From the NCBI GenBank assembly GCA_027009605.1, contig JALVCY010000482.1:1-8985 (forward strand): a DNA stretch of 8,985 nucleotides, given 5' to 3'. Below are positions 1 to 7,287 of the stretch, one piece after another. The notes beneath the pieces are model-generated. The model saw nothing but the letters and a program-made list of their open reading frames with translations. It ran no database searches and had not been told where the DNA came from. The translations under genes were made by a program, and so were the position numbers. How positions within the stretch are numbered: the first letter of the stretch is position 1; the number at the start of each line of letters is the position of its first letter. This DNA comes from Saprospiraceae bacterium. Lineage in GTDB: Bacteria; Bacteroidota; Bacteroidia; Chitinophagales; Saprospiraceae.

Positions 1-2
1 TT

Positions 3-92
3 GCGCATAGCCATGTTGGGGATTTTGGGCAAGATACGGAAGATTGGAGAATTTTCGCTGATATTTTGGCGATGATTTTTTTGCAGATTTAA
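3..92 (+). CDS. Possible 3' end of an upstream gene (partial, unidentified)
   Basis: The third forward frame is open from the left edge to a TAA at 90-92. It reads as 29 ordinary-looking residues beginning AHSHVGDFGQDTEDW and ending in a hydrophobic LAMIFLQI tail. The repeat-rich intergenic DNA begins right at this stop, which is what a true gene end would look like. The first frame is also open, to a TGA at 73-75, but its peptide is less protein-like. I do not recognise a family from so short a piece, so the reading is tentative. Confidence 0.35.
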   Translation, partial: AHSHVGDFGQDTEDWRIFADILAMIFLQI

Positions 93-260
93 TTCCCGCA
101 GATGTACGCAGATTCCGGCTTACTCATCTCTCACTACTCATCTCTCACTACTCACTACTCACTACTCACCACTTTAATTCCCGCAGATGTACGCAGATTC
201 CGGCTTACTCATCTCTCACTACTCATCTCTCACTACTCACTACTCACTACTCACCACTTA
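91..260. repeat. 85-bp tandem duplication containing heptamer arrays
   Basis: Two units, 91-175 and 176-260, are identical except for the last base (t at 175, a at 260). A third copy starts at 261 and breaks off after about 15 bases, with one extra c. Each unit begins with a segment holding two cgcagat words (about 97-113 and 182-198). It then contains seven heptamers in exact register: tactcat, ctctcac, tactcat, ctctcac, then tactcac three times (121-169 and 206-254). The duplication is so exact that it must be recent or actively homogenised. It lies in the leader region of the large protease gene; no function can be read from it. Confidence 0.9.
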
Positions 261-273
261 AATTCCCCGCAGA

Positions 274-360
274 TTTCAACTTCTTCAACTAGCGAGCATC
301 AAGCGAGCGAATCAACTTCTTCAACTAGCGCAGCGAATCAACTTTCTCAACTCACAACTC
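274..360. repeat. 'tcaac' word repeat with small hairpin, upstream copy
   Basis: This stretch is made of the words tcaacttcttcaac and tagcg..agcgaatcaac repeated with small changes. It includes the seven-base mini-hairpin gcgcagc at 328-334 (a two-base-pair stem closing a GCA loop). The same words recur at 5703-5960 and 7629-7742, so it belongs to the dispersed family described there. 361-435 carries no further clear feature apart from a T8 tract at 409-416. I see no convincing TAnnTTTG box ahead of the protease gene. Confidence 0.7.
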
Positions 361-435
361 CCATCCCCCAAGATTCTAGCATATTTTTTGCAGTACAATA
401 CCTAAGACTTTTTTTTAGCTGGAAAAAATTTAATC

Positions 436-3400
436 ATGGTTCGTCGATTTATTTTTGTTTTATTGCTTGGGGCAATAGGGATTTCTTCTTTTGCGCAAGC
501 TTCTTCTCTTTGGGAGGATGTATCTGAAATCTCCGTTGCCGGAAAAGAGTCCATGCGGCAGATTGTACCCCAAAAATACCGGTTGGTGGCGCTTGACTTC
601 AAAGCGATGAGCGTAAAACTTAAAACGTTAAATACTTGGAATCAAGGAGATACGTTTGTAGGCAAATTGTTAGAGCTACCGACCCCGGATGGGAAGATGC
701 AGCAGTTTAAAGTAGTCGAAGCTTCTATTTTTGCGCCGGAGCTGGCAGCGAAGTATCCCAAAATCAAGTCTTTTAAAGGTTGGGCAGTTGATAATCCCGG
801 AATAAATGTACGGTTTGATATTTCGCCGAAAGGCTTTCATGCCATGGTACTTTCTGATAACCGGACTTGGTTTATAGATCCTTATGCCAAAGGGGATACC
901 AAGCATTATGTGGTGTATGATAAGAAAAATTACGTCGATAATGAGCCTTTTACTTGTCAATTTGCAGACGAAAAAAAGAAAATAATAAAAAATAATTTGT
1001 TGGATGATGCGGAGGTGGGCGATTGTCAATTTAGGACGTATCGTTTGGCTTTGGCTTGTACCGGTGAGTACGCACAGTTTCATGGGGGCACGGTAAATGA
1101 TGTGTTGGCCGCTATGAATACGACCATGACCCGGGTCAATGGAGTCTATGAACGGGAATTGGCTGTGACGATGGTTATCGTTGCCAATGATGATCAATTG
1201 ATTTATTTGGATGGAGCCACCGACCCTTATACCAATGATGATGGCCAGACGATGTTGGGAGAGAATCAAACCACTGTGGACAATGTGATTGGTTCGGCTA
1301 ATTATGATATTGGCCATGTCTTTAGCACCGGTGGAGGCGGGATAGCGGCTCTTCATTCGCCTTGTACAAGTTATAAGGCTCAAGGGGTGACGGGGCGTCC
1401 GGATCCGGTGGGCGATCCTTTTGATATTGACTATGTGGCACACGAAATGGGGCACCAATTTGGGGCGCACCATACCCAAAACAACGCTTGTAACCGGACA
1501 GACGCCACGGCGATGGAGCCGGGGAGTGCTTCGACCATAATGGGTTATGCGGGGATTTGTTATCCCAATGTGCAAAATCATAGCGATGCTTATTTTCATG
1601 CGATTAGTTTGCAGGAAATACATGCTAATATTACTTCCGGGCCGAGTAGTGGCTGCCCGACGGTGGTTGCCTTAAACAATACACCGCCGGTAGTCAATGG
1701 AGGGGCGGATTATCATATTCCGGTTTCGACACCGTTTGTATTGACCGCTATCGGGGCAGATGATGATGGAGACCCTATCACGTATTGTTGGGAGCAGATG
1801 AATTCGGAAACGGCAGCGATGCCACCCGAATCGACAGCAACAGGCGGGCCGGCTTTTCGGTCATTTAATCCGACGGCCAGCCCAAAGCGTTACTTCCCTA
1901 GGCTGGAAGATATTTTGACCAATACGACACCTACTTGGGAAGTCTTGCCTTCTGTCAGCAGGACGATGGATTTTCAGGTAACCATAAGAGATAATCACCC
2001 GGGGGGGGGATGCAATAGTGAAGATATGGTGACAGTCACTACTGAAGCGGCTGCAGGCCCGTTTTTGGTGACAGTCCCCAATACCAATGTAGATTGGTCG
2101 GCTCAAAGTCTTAGGACAGTGACTTGGGATGTGGCGAATACTACGGCAGCACCCATCAATGCTCAAATGGTGGATATTTTATTGTCTTTTGACGGAGGCC
2201 ATACTTATCCGGAAGTCTTGGCATCGAATGTGCCCAATGACGGTAGCCAACAGGTGACCATGCCTGCTCAAACCACTTCCACGGCCAGAATTATGGTCAA
2301 AGCACATGATAATATCTTTTTCGATGTGAGCAATACTAATTTTACGATTAGTGCGGCGCAAGCCGGTTTTGCGGTGGCGCTTTCGCCGGATAGCCTGTTC
2401 TTGTGTGCGCCGGCGACCGGCACGACGGACATGACTTTGACGAGTATTGCAGGATTTACAGGAAATGTTTCTATTGCGGCGACGAACGTCCCTTCCGGAA
2501 TGTCCGTTGAAATGAATCCCGTCTCATTGGATGTCCCCGGTCTTTCAGTGGTTTCGGTGAACACAACAGACAGCTTGGCGGATGGAGACCATGTCCTTCA
2601 TCTTGAAGTTACCGGCTCACCGGGCACCATCTCGAAAGAATTATATGTCTTTTCGGCGCAAGCGGATCCGATGACTCCGACTTTGACCGGGCCGGCAGAT
2701 GGCAGTACCGGAACTTCGGTTTTGCCGCAGTTGACTTGGGAAGTTGTACCGAATGCACAGACGTATCGGGTTGAAGTTTTTGCGGATTCTAACCTGACCA
2801 CTTTGATAGAGTCCAAAATGCTTACCAATCAAACGAGTTACCAGATGAGTACGGTATTGAATCCTGCGACAACTTATTATTGGCGGGTTTTGGCGTCCAA
2901 TCCATGTCATGAGAATGTGGCTTCTACGGTGTTCTCTTTTACGACCAAGGCGATTTTTTGCTCCGGTTTTACGGCAGCGGATATTCCGGTGGCCATACCC
3001 ACTAATGCTACGGGGACAATCTCCTCTACCATACATATTGCGGAAGCGGGAAGTTTGACTTCTATTAGATTGACCAATTTGGATATTTCCCATACTTGGA
3101 TTAATGATTTGATAATAAAATTAATTAGCCCGGACGGTAGTGAAGTGCTGTTGTTGAACCAAATATGCAATGGCGAAGATAATATTTTGATGAGTTTTGA
3201 TGATGCTTCCGCAAATGCTTATGCGGCTATTCCTTGTCCGCCGGTTGGTGGAGAGACTTATCATCCTTACGGAAATTTGAATGATTTTTTGGGTAAGGAT
3301 ATTCAAGGGGATTGGACGCTACAGATAGAAGATTTATATAGTGGGGATGGCGGTTCACTCAATGGCTGGTCTTTAGCTTTATGTTACTTGGTGGATTCCT

Positions 3401-5145
3401 TGACATTGGCGGTACAGACCACAGATGTGACCTGTTTTGGAAGTGCTGATGGGAGTGCACAGGCTGTAGTGGCCGGGGGCACGATACCCTATACTTATGC
3501 TTGGAGCGGTGGTAGTAATAGTCATTTATCCGCCGGTTCTTACTCGGTGACGGTGACGGACGCAGATGGCAATACGACTGTTGGGGATTTTGTCATTCAG
3601 TCTCCGGACCCCATCCAGTTGACCGCCAATATAACTAATGCGAGCAGTGGGGGAACAGATGGCGCCGTTGATTTGATGGTCACCGGTGGGACGCCTGCCT
3701 ATGCGTATAATTGGTCAACAGGAGCGCAAACAGAAGATATTGCCGGCCTTGCGGAAAATACATATTATGTGACGGTGACGGATGCGCATAGTTGTTTGGC
3801 GCAAGATAGTTTTGTGGTGACGGAAAGTTGTCCGATACCGACGGCAATAAACGTGGAAGTACAAAGTAATTCGGCTGTAGTGACTTGGGCTTCTGCTGCC
3901 GGCGTGAATTCATATCAAATTCGTTATCGGGTGGAAGGCGCTACGACTTGGCAGACCCGGACGGTGTCCACGAATACCGTGACCTTGACAAATTTGACAC
4001 CGGAAGCGACTTATGAATATCAGATTCAAGGGCACTGTACCGGTGGGTGGTCGGTGTATTCCACTTTGGATACGTTTACCATGCCGTCCTCATGTGATGC
4101 GCCCGTTAATGTGACCTCCATAACGGTCTCTTCGACAGAGGCGACGATTGGTTGGGATGTCGTGGCGGCTGCAACAGGTTATGTGGTTCGTTATCGAGAA
4201 TTAGGAGCGACCAGTTGGTTGATGCAAAGCGAAAACGGTACTTCTATCCAATTGACCGGTCTAAATGAATCAACTACCTATGAAATGTCAGTGATGACCA
4301 ATTGTGGAAATTATAGTTCGGATTATGGCGATGTATTTATTTTTACAACGCAAGAGGGCTGTACGGTACCATCCAATATTGTAGCAACAGCTCTATCTTA
4401 TCAATCCATTAGATTGCAATGGGACGAGATTCCGGGCGTGTCTCAGTATGCCGTCAGGTACCGTCTGACGGATGCCAATACATGGGAAAGCATCAATGTT
4501 TCAGGAACGGCTGTTACTATCAATAACTTAGAGGCCGGAGCGACCTATGAATATCAGGTTCAGTCAAAATGTGGATTTGCGTGGTCAGATTATAGTCTAT
4601 TAGCCGAAGTGAGCTTGCCAAGTGGTTGTGATGTTACAGGATTGGTGTCGGAGAGTGTTTCGGCCAATTCTATTAACTTGTCTTGGAATGCCATTTCCGG
4701 CGTCTCACAATATCGTTTGTCTTATCGTCTAGCCGGTAGTAGTGACGATTGGATGAGTTTTGAAATAACGGAGCCTGTAGGACGAATTGAGAATATTCAT
4801 CCTAATTCTGTTTATGCTATTTTTGTGCAAGCATACTGTGATTTGGGCTGGGGCCCGGAATCGACGACCATCAATGTGCAAACATCGCCGGATGGGCTTT
4901 CTGAGCAGCTAAGCGGGCCGGCCTTTATGCTCTATCCTAATCCGGTTGGCAACTACCTTATGCTGGAGTTTTCTGCTGCGCCCCAAGAAGTGGTCATTAT
5001 GAATATGTTGGGCCAAGTCATCCTTACGGAAAAAGCAGACAGCAAAATGGAAATTCCTTTCAGCAATGCGGATGCCGGCCTTTATCTTGTTCGGGTCATT
5101 TACCGGGATGGGACGGAGCGTGTGGGTAAGTTCTTGAAGGAATGA
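436..5145 (+). CDS. Secreted reprolysin-like zinc metalloprotease with P-domain, SprB, FN3 and T9SS sorting domain
   Basis: This 1569-residue protein should be exported by Sec, then moved across the outer membrane by the type IX secretion system, to digest proteins outside the cell. Residues 1-22 form a signal peptide (MVRRF, hydrophobic core, FAQA cleavage site). About 23-190 looks like a propeptide. About 195-410 is a metzincin domain with HEMGHQFGAHH: zinc ligands H336, H340 and H346, catalytic E337, and Met-turn IMGY at M369. Beta-sandwich segments follow (about 414-740), then an FN3-like domain (745-840), a proprotein-convertase P-domain (842-984), two SprB-type repeats (about 992-1130), four FN3 domains (1132-1485) and a type A sorting domain (1497-1569, starting FMLYPNPV and ending KFLKE). 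The four FN3 domains each begin with a Cys and carry a second 69-70 residues later (C1132/C1201, C1220/C1290, C1309/C1379, C1398/C1468), suggesting one disulfide each. The ATG at 436 is chosen because it gives the signal peptide directly. A G9 tract at 2001-2009 lies inside the gene. The substrate is unknown. Confidence 0.93.
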   Translation: MVRRFIFVLLLGAIGISSFAQASSLWEDVSEISVAGKESMRQIVPQKYRLVALDFKAMSVKLKTLNTWNQGDTFVGKLLELPTPDGKMQQFKVVEASIFAPELAAKYPKIKSFKGWAVDNPGINVRFDISPKGFHAMVLSDNRTWFIDPYAKGDTKHYVVYDKKNYVDNEPFTCQFADEKKKIIKNNLLDDAEVGDCQFRTYRLALACTGEYAQFHGGTVNDVLAAMNTTMTRVNGVYERELAVTMVIVANDDQLIYLDGATDPYTNDDGQTMLGENQTTVDNVIGSANYDIGHVFSTGGGGIAALHSPCTSYKAQGVTGRPDPVGDPFDIDYVAHEMGHQFGAHHTQNNACNRTDATAMEPGSASTIMGYAGICYPNVQNHSDAYFHAISLQEIHANITSGPSSGCPTVVALNNTPPVVNGGADYHIPVSTPFVLTAIGADDDGDPITYCWEQMNSETAAMPPESTATGGPAFRSFNPTASPKRYFPRLEDILTNTTPTWEVLPSVSRTMDFQVTIRDNHPGGGCNSEDMVTVTTEAAAGPFLVTVPNTNVDWSAQSLRTVTWDVANTTAAPINAQMVDILLSFDGGHTYPEVLASNVPNDGSQQVTMPAQTTSTARIMVKAHDNIFFDVSNTNFTISAAQAGFAVALSPDSLFLCAPATGTTDMTLTSIAGFTGNVSIAATNVPSGMSVEMNPVSLDVPGLSVVSVNTTDSLADGDHVLHLEVTGSPGTISKELYVFSAQADPMTPTLTGPADGSTGTSVLPQLTWEVVPNAQTYRVEVFADSNLTTLIESKMLTNQTSYQMSTVLNPATTYYWRVLASNPCHENVASTVFSFTTKAIFCSGFTAADIPVAIPTNATGTISSTIHIAEAGSLTSIRLTNLDISHTWINDLIIKLISPDGSEVLLLNQICNGEDNILMSFDDASANAYAAIPCPPVGGETYHPYGNLNDFLGKDIQGDWTLQIEDLYSGDGGSLNGWSLALCYLVDSLTLAVQTTDVTCFGSADGSAQAVVAGGTIPYTYAWSGGSNSHLSAGSYSVTVTDADGNTTVGDFVIQSPDPIQLTANITNASSGGTDGAVDLMVTGGTPAYAYNWSTGAQTEDIAGLAENTYYVTVTDAHSCLAQDSFVVTESCPIPTAINVEVQSNSAVVTWASAAGVNSYQIRYRVEGATTWQTRTVSTNTVTLTNLTPEATYEYQIQGHCTGGWSVYSTLDTFTMPSSCDAPVNVTSITVSSTEATIGWDVVAAATGYVVRYRELGATSWLMQSENGTSIQLTGLNESTTYEMSVMTNCGNYSSDYGDVFIFTTQEGCTVPSNIVATALSYQSIRLQWDEIPGVSQYAVRYRLTDANTWESINVSGTAVTINNLEAGATYEYQVQSKCGFAWSDYSLLAEVSLPSGCDVTGLVSESVSANSINLSWNAISGVSQYRLSYRLAGSSDDWMSFEITEPVGRIENIHPNSVYAIFVQAYCDLGWGPESTTINVQTSPDGLSEQLSGPAFMLYPNPVGNYLMLEFSAAPQEVVIMNMLGQVILTEKADSKMEIPFSNADAGLYLVRVIYRDGTERVGKFLKE

Positions 5146-5154
5146 CGGATGAAT

Positions 5155-5204
5155 GGTGTAGCGGTGTAACGGTGTAACGGTATAACGGTGTAGCGGTGTA
5201 ACGG
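5155..5204. repeat. Octamer tandem array ggtgtaac, first copy
   Basis: Six copies of an 8-bp unit run from 5155 to 5202, plus a trailing gg: ggtgtagc, ggtgtaac, ggtgtaac, ggtataac, ggtgtagc, ggtgtaac. They start only 9 bases after the protease stop codon. The array is followed by gggaaggcaa and then aaagaaatctt, a tail also found behind the second array at 5343-5373. Octamer array plus tail is therefore one composite repeat. Confidence 0.88.
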
Positions 5205-5234
5205 GAAGGCAAGAAAGAAATCTTAATCCTTGAA

Positions 5235-5340
5235 CTTAACGGCTAGGCAGCCAAGAGAGCGTTCCCCTTGAACGTCCGAAGGACATTGAACGCCCGAAGG
5301 GCAACTTGAACGTGCAAAGCACAATTTGAACGCCGAAGGC
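5235..5340. repeat. Array of 'ttgaac' + covarying triloop mini-hairpins
   Basis: Four units follow each other, with stems starting at 5274, 5292, 5312 and 5332 (spacing 18, 20 and 20 nt). Each is preceded by the word ttgaac. The hairpins are gtcc-gaa-ggac (5274-5284), gccc-gaa-gggc (5292-5302), gtgc-aaa-gcac (5312-5322) and gcc-gaa-ggc (5332-5340). The arms differ between units, yet each pair stays perfectly complementary, so structure rather than sequence is kept. Just upstream is a related hairpin, ggct-aggc-agcc (5241-5252). GNA triloops are known to make unusually stable DNA mini-hairpins. No protein is encoded here. Confidence 0.85.
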
Positions 5341-5342
5341 AA

Positions 5343-5418
5343 TTAACGGTGTAACGGTGTAACGGTATAACGGGTAGGCAACAAAGAAATCTTGCAAATT
5401 GAACGCCGCAGCAAGCGG
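5343..5418. repeat. Second octamer array with tail and hairpin
   Basis: Three octamers run from 5348 to 5371 (ggtgtaac, ggtgtaac, ggtataac), preceded by ttaac. They are followed by gggtaggcaacaaagaaatctt, which matches the tail of the first array at all but two positions. Another ttgaac word (5399-5404) then leads into a hairpin, ccgc-agcaa-gcgg (5406-5418). The order octamers, tail, ttgaac, hairpin is the same as in the first copy, so the whole block from 5155 has been duplicated and then diverged. Confidence 0.8.
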
Positions 5419-5434
5419 TATAGCGGTTTAACGA

Positions 5435-5616
5435 TGAGTCTGCTCCGAAAAGTCCACGCTGCCAGAAATTAAAGCACGGAACAAAAATTTATTTGGTTAC
5501 CATACGGTTTCCTTTTACAAAAGGGAAACCTGTGGAAGGGGTGTCAAAGAGAAACCAAATAAAATTTTGTGGGCTCAAGAACAAACTACTACACCAGACT
5601 TTTCGGAGTAAGCTCA
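5435..5616. mobile_element. MITE-like element with 20-bp terminal inverted repeats and nested internal inverted repeats
   Basis: The ends, 5435-5454 and 5597-5616, are inverted repeats matching at 17 of 20 positions, with a perfect 12-bp core ctccgaaaagtc / gacttttcggag. The element starts tgag and ends ctca. The base quartet acga lies directly outside both ends (5431-5434 and 5617-5620), as a target duplication would. Inside are a second inverted pair, 5481-5498 against 5553-5570 (17 of 18 matching), and a central hairpin, 5506-5530 (ggtttcc-tttt against aaaa-ggg-aaacc with one bulge). Removing the element restores tttaacga-ttaggcag, which resembles ttaacggctaggcag at 5236-5250, so it seems to have landed inside the local repeat. 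There is no ORF, hence it would be non-autonomous. A structured RNA gene is the main alternative. Confidence 0.6.
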
Positions 5617-5630
5617 ACGATTAGGCAGTT

Positions 5631-6010
5631 AAAAATATCAAATACAGATTCCCAAATATCCAAGATTGAATGAAGTAAAATCCCAATCAAAAATCCATAT
5701 CTCTCAACTAGCGAAGCGAATCAACTAACGAAGTCCGAAGGACGAGTGAATCAACTTCTTCAACTTTCTCAACTAAAAGAATATCAAATGCAGAATCCAA
5801 AATATCGAATATCGAAGTAAAAACCCAAACAAAAACCCAAACCGTCTCAACCTGCGAAGCTCTCAACCACGAAGTCCGCAGGACGAGTCTCAACCAGAGA
5901 GCCGAAGGCGAACGTCTCAACTTCTTCAACTAGCAAAGCGAATCAACTTCTTCAACTAAAAAACTAACAGAATGAAGAATGCCGATTAACGATTTAAGAA
6001 TGCAGAAGTC
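5631..6010. repeat. Alternating spacer/hairpin module array, left copy
   Basis: Two module types alternate. The spacer module (about 5631-5700 and 5774-5843) has the pattern atatcaaat.cagaatcc, then gaagtaaaa, cccaa and caaaaa. The hairpin module (5703-5772 and 5844-5960) has tcaac words around mini-hairpins: gcgaagc at 5711-5717, gtcc-gaa-ggac at 5733-5743, gcgaagc at 5854-5860, gtcc-gca-ggac at 5874-5884, gcc-gaa-ggc at 5901-5909 and gcaaagc at 5933-5939. A degenerate spacer follows (about 5967-6010, with gaatgaagaatgcc and gaatgcagaag). Nothing suggests coding. An open frame on the minus strand here is only a by-product of the repeat. Confidence 0.8.
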
Positions 6011-6039
6011 AAGAACCAACCACTACCAAGCCAAAGACC

Positions 6040-6056
6040 AAAAGCGCCACAGGCGC
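6040..6056 (-). terminator. Possible intrinsic terminator of the thioredoxin-like gene
   Basis: Read on the minus strand, a perfect five-base-pair hairpin gcgcc-tgt-ggcgc (6056-6044) is followed by TTTT and then GGTCTTT. It lies 40 nt past the stop codon of the minus-strand thioredoxin-like gene. The stem is short and the T run weak. The hairpin also fits the triloop mini-hairpin family of the neighbouring DNA (loop aca on the plus strand), so it may belong to that repeat. Confidence 0.35.
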
Positions 6057-6095
6057 GCCCTAAAGACCAAAGACCCTCAACAACCTAAACCCCAC

Positions 6096-6602
6096 TCAAT
6101 CCTCTTCTTCCTCGTATTCGCCGCTGGTTACGTATTTTAGTTCGCGCATCAATTTTTTGGCATTCTTGTAGCCCGGCGAAATCATAATGCGCTCGTATTT
6201 TGAGTTAAGAAGGACAGTGGTGGGGTAAGACATGCGGTCGTCTAGTAGGGCGGATGCTAGTTCGTGATAACCGGAACGGCCATTTTTGACATATTTTAAA
6301 TCAGAGCCCAAAAAATGGATGGTTTCTTTTTGCTCGGCATTGAGTTTGACGGCGTAAAAATCTTGCGTTAGCGTCTTGACGATGGCCGGGTCTTGGAAAG
6401 TTGAGCGATCCATTTTTTTGCACCAACCACACCAATGTGTATAGACATCTACGAAGATGGGTTTGGGGTTTTTAGCATTTGCGGCGACCATTTCTTCCCA
6501 AGTGTACCAATGGATTTTTTTTGCCGGTGGGTCTTGGGGTGGGGTCACAAAAGCTTGTGCGAAGAAAGGGAGCGTAAGAGCAAAAAGAAGTAATTTTTTC
6601 AT
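6096..6602 (-). CDS. Exported thioredoxin-fold protein with CGWC active site
   Basis: The 168-residue product is a small thioredoxin-like protein, probably periplasmic, that should reduce or exchange protein disulfides. Residues 1-17 form a signal peptide (MKKLLLFALTLPFFAQA). The core has FVDVYTHWCGWCKKMD with the redox pair C58 and C61, and a SYPTTV segment whose P127 is the expected cis-proline opposite the active site. This pattern fits the Thioredoxin_7/DUF255-like group common in Bacteroidota, rather than classical TrxA (WCGPC). Between the motif and the cis-proline is a longer insert than in TrxA. The tail is strikingly acidic (EYEEEED). The gene is divergent from ubiX, with 124 nt between the two starts. 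I see no clear TAnnTTTG box for it; the nearest match is atactttg, about 53 nt upstream of the ATG. The specific partner is unknown. Confidence 0.88.
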   Translation of the reverse strand: MKKLLLFALTLPFFAQAFVTPPQDPPAKKIHWYTWEEMVAANAKNPKPIFVDVYTHWCGWCKKMDRSTFQDPAIVKTLTQDFYAVKLNAEQKETIHFLGSDLKYVKNGRSGYHELASALLDDRMSYPTTVLLNSKYERIMISPGYKNAKKLMRELKYVTSGEYEEEED

Positions 6603-6726
6603 GGTTCGATTGAGTTGTTAAAAAAAGGTACTTAAACAGTTATTGTTCAAAGTATTGGGTTGGGTAACTAATATTTCCTGTTCGATATTGGCAAAATTAC
6701 CCGTTATTTGTTCTAAAATGTAGAAA

Positions 6727-7287
6727 ATGCGCAAAATTGTCGTCGCCGTTACAGGTTCTAGTGGGAGTCTTTATGCCAAATTGCTGTTAGATGCGCTTGC
6801 GCAAATACCGGATCAATGGAATCGGGTAGGTGTTGTAACGACTCCAAACGGCCTTCTAAACTGGACATTGGAACTAGGACAGCCATTTGTGCAAGCCAAG
6901 GAATTTGATTATTATGAAAATGATGACTATTTCGCTCCTTTTGCATCCGGTTCGGCGCAATACGACACCATGATTATTATTCCATCTTCTATGGGGACTT
7001 TGGCACGAGTCAGTCAAGGGATTTCCGACAGCTTGATTACCCGGGCCGCAGACGTCATGCTCAAAGAAAATCGGAGACTCATCCTAGTGCCCAGAGAAAT
7101 GCCTTTTTCGTTGATACACTTACGTAATATGACGGCTTTAGCGGAAGCCGGGGCGCTGATCTGTCCGGCTATACCTTCGTTTTATTCTAAGCCGGAGACC
7201 ATCCGAGAGCTCGCCGGTACGGTGGTGAGCCGGGTTATGGATTTAGCCGGTTTTGATGTGGACGGGTTTCGGTGGCAGGAGTCGTAG
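6727..7287 (+). CDS. ubiX: Flavin prenyltransferase UbiX
   Basis: This 186-residue protein matches UbiX over its whole length. UbiX joins dimethylallyl phosphate to reduced FMN to give prenyl-FMN, the cofactor of UbiD-type decarboxylases. Visible marks are the N-terminal VAVTGSSGSLYA flavin-binding turn (residues 6-17), ASGS (73-76), PSSMGTLARVSQGISDSLI (86-104), RAADVMLKE (106-114), the VPREMPF segment with R123 and E124, the LRNM motif (132-135), and PSFY (150-153). In an organism expected to use menaquinone, the likely role is in quinone or aromatic-acid metabolism, with a UbiD partner encoded elsewhere; none is in this window. The start at 6727 is fixed by a stop just upstream: an ATG at 6718 is followed at once by TAG, a start-stop mini-ORF. 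The spacing to the divergent thioredoxin-like gene suggests separate promoters in the 124-nt gap, but none is obvious. Confidence 0.93.
   Translation: MRKIVVAVTGSSGSLYAKLLLDALAQIPDQWNRVGVVTTPNGLLNWTLELGQPFVQAKEFDYYENDDYFAPFASGSAQYDTMIIIPSSMGTLARVSQGISDSLITRAADVMLKENRRLILVPREMPFSLIHLRNMTALAEAGALICPAIPSFYSKPETIRELAGTVVSRVMDLAGFDVDGFRWQES

Noticed and set aside
387..420. Promoter for the large protease gene
   Set aside because: TTTG at 387-390 is present, but no TAnnTTTG box lies at the right distance. The T8 tract makes chance matches likely.
102..527. 141-codon forward open frame running through the heptamer repeat into the protease gene
   Set aside because: Its peptide is only the translated repeat (LLISHYS, LLTT), and it overlaps the clear signal peptide of the real gene in another frame.
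676..1623. 315-codon minus-strand open frame
   Set aside because: It lies wholly inside the metalloprotease gene, opposite the catalytic domain, and its translation is rich in Ile, His and Arg in the manner of an antisense shadow.
5435..5616. Retron msr-msd or intact insertion sequence
   Set aside because: There is no reverse transcriptase or transposase frame in or beside the element. Only a non-autonomous mobile element or structured RNA fits what is seen.
5708..5929. 73-codon minus-strand open frame in the spacer/hairpin array
   Set aside because: The peptide consists of repeated VE, VDS and LRTS words produced by the DNA repeat, and it has no homology-like features.
5631..6010. CRISPR array, because two module types alternate
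   Set aside because: Both module types are repeated and neither is unique. Units are irregular in length (about 60-115 nt), and no cas genes are in view.
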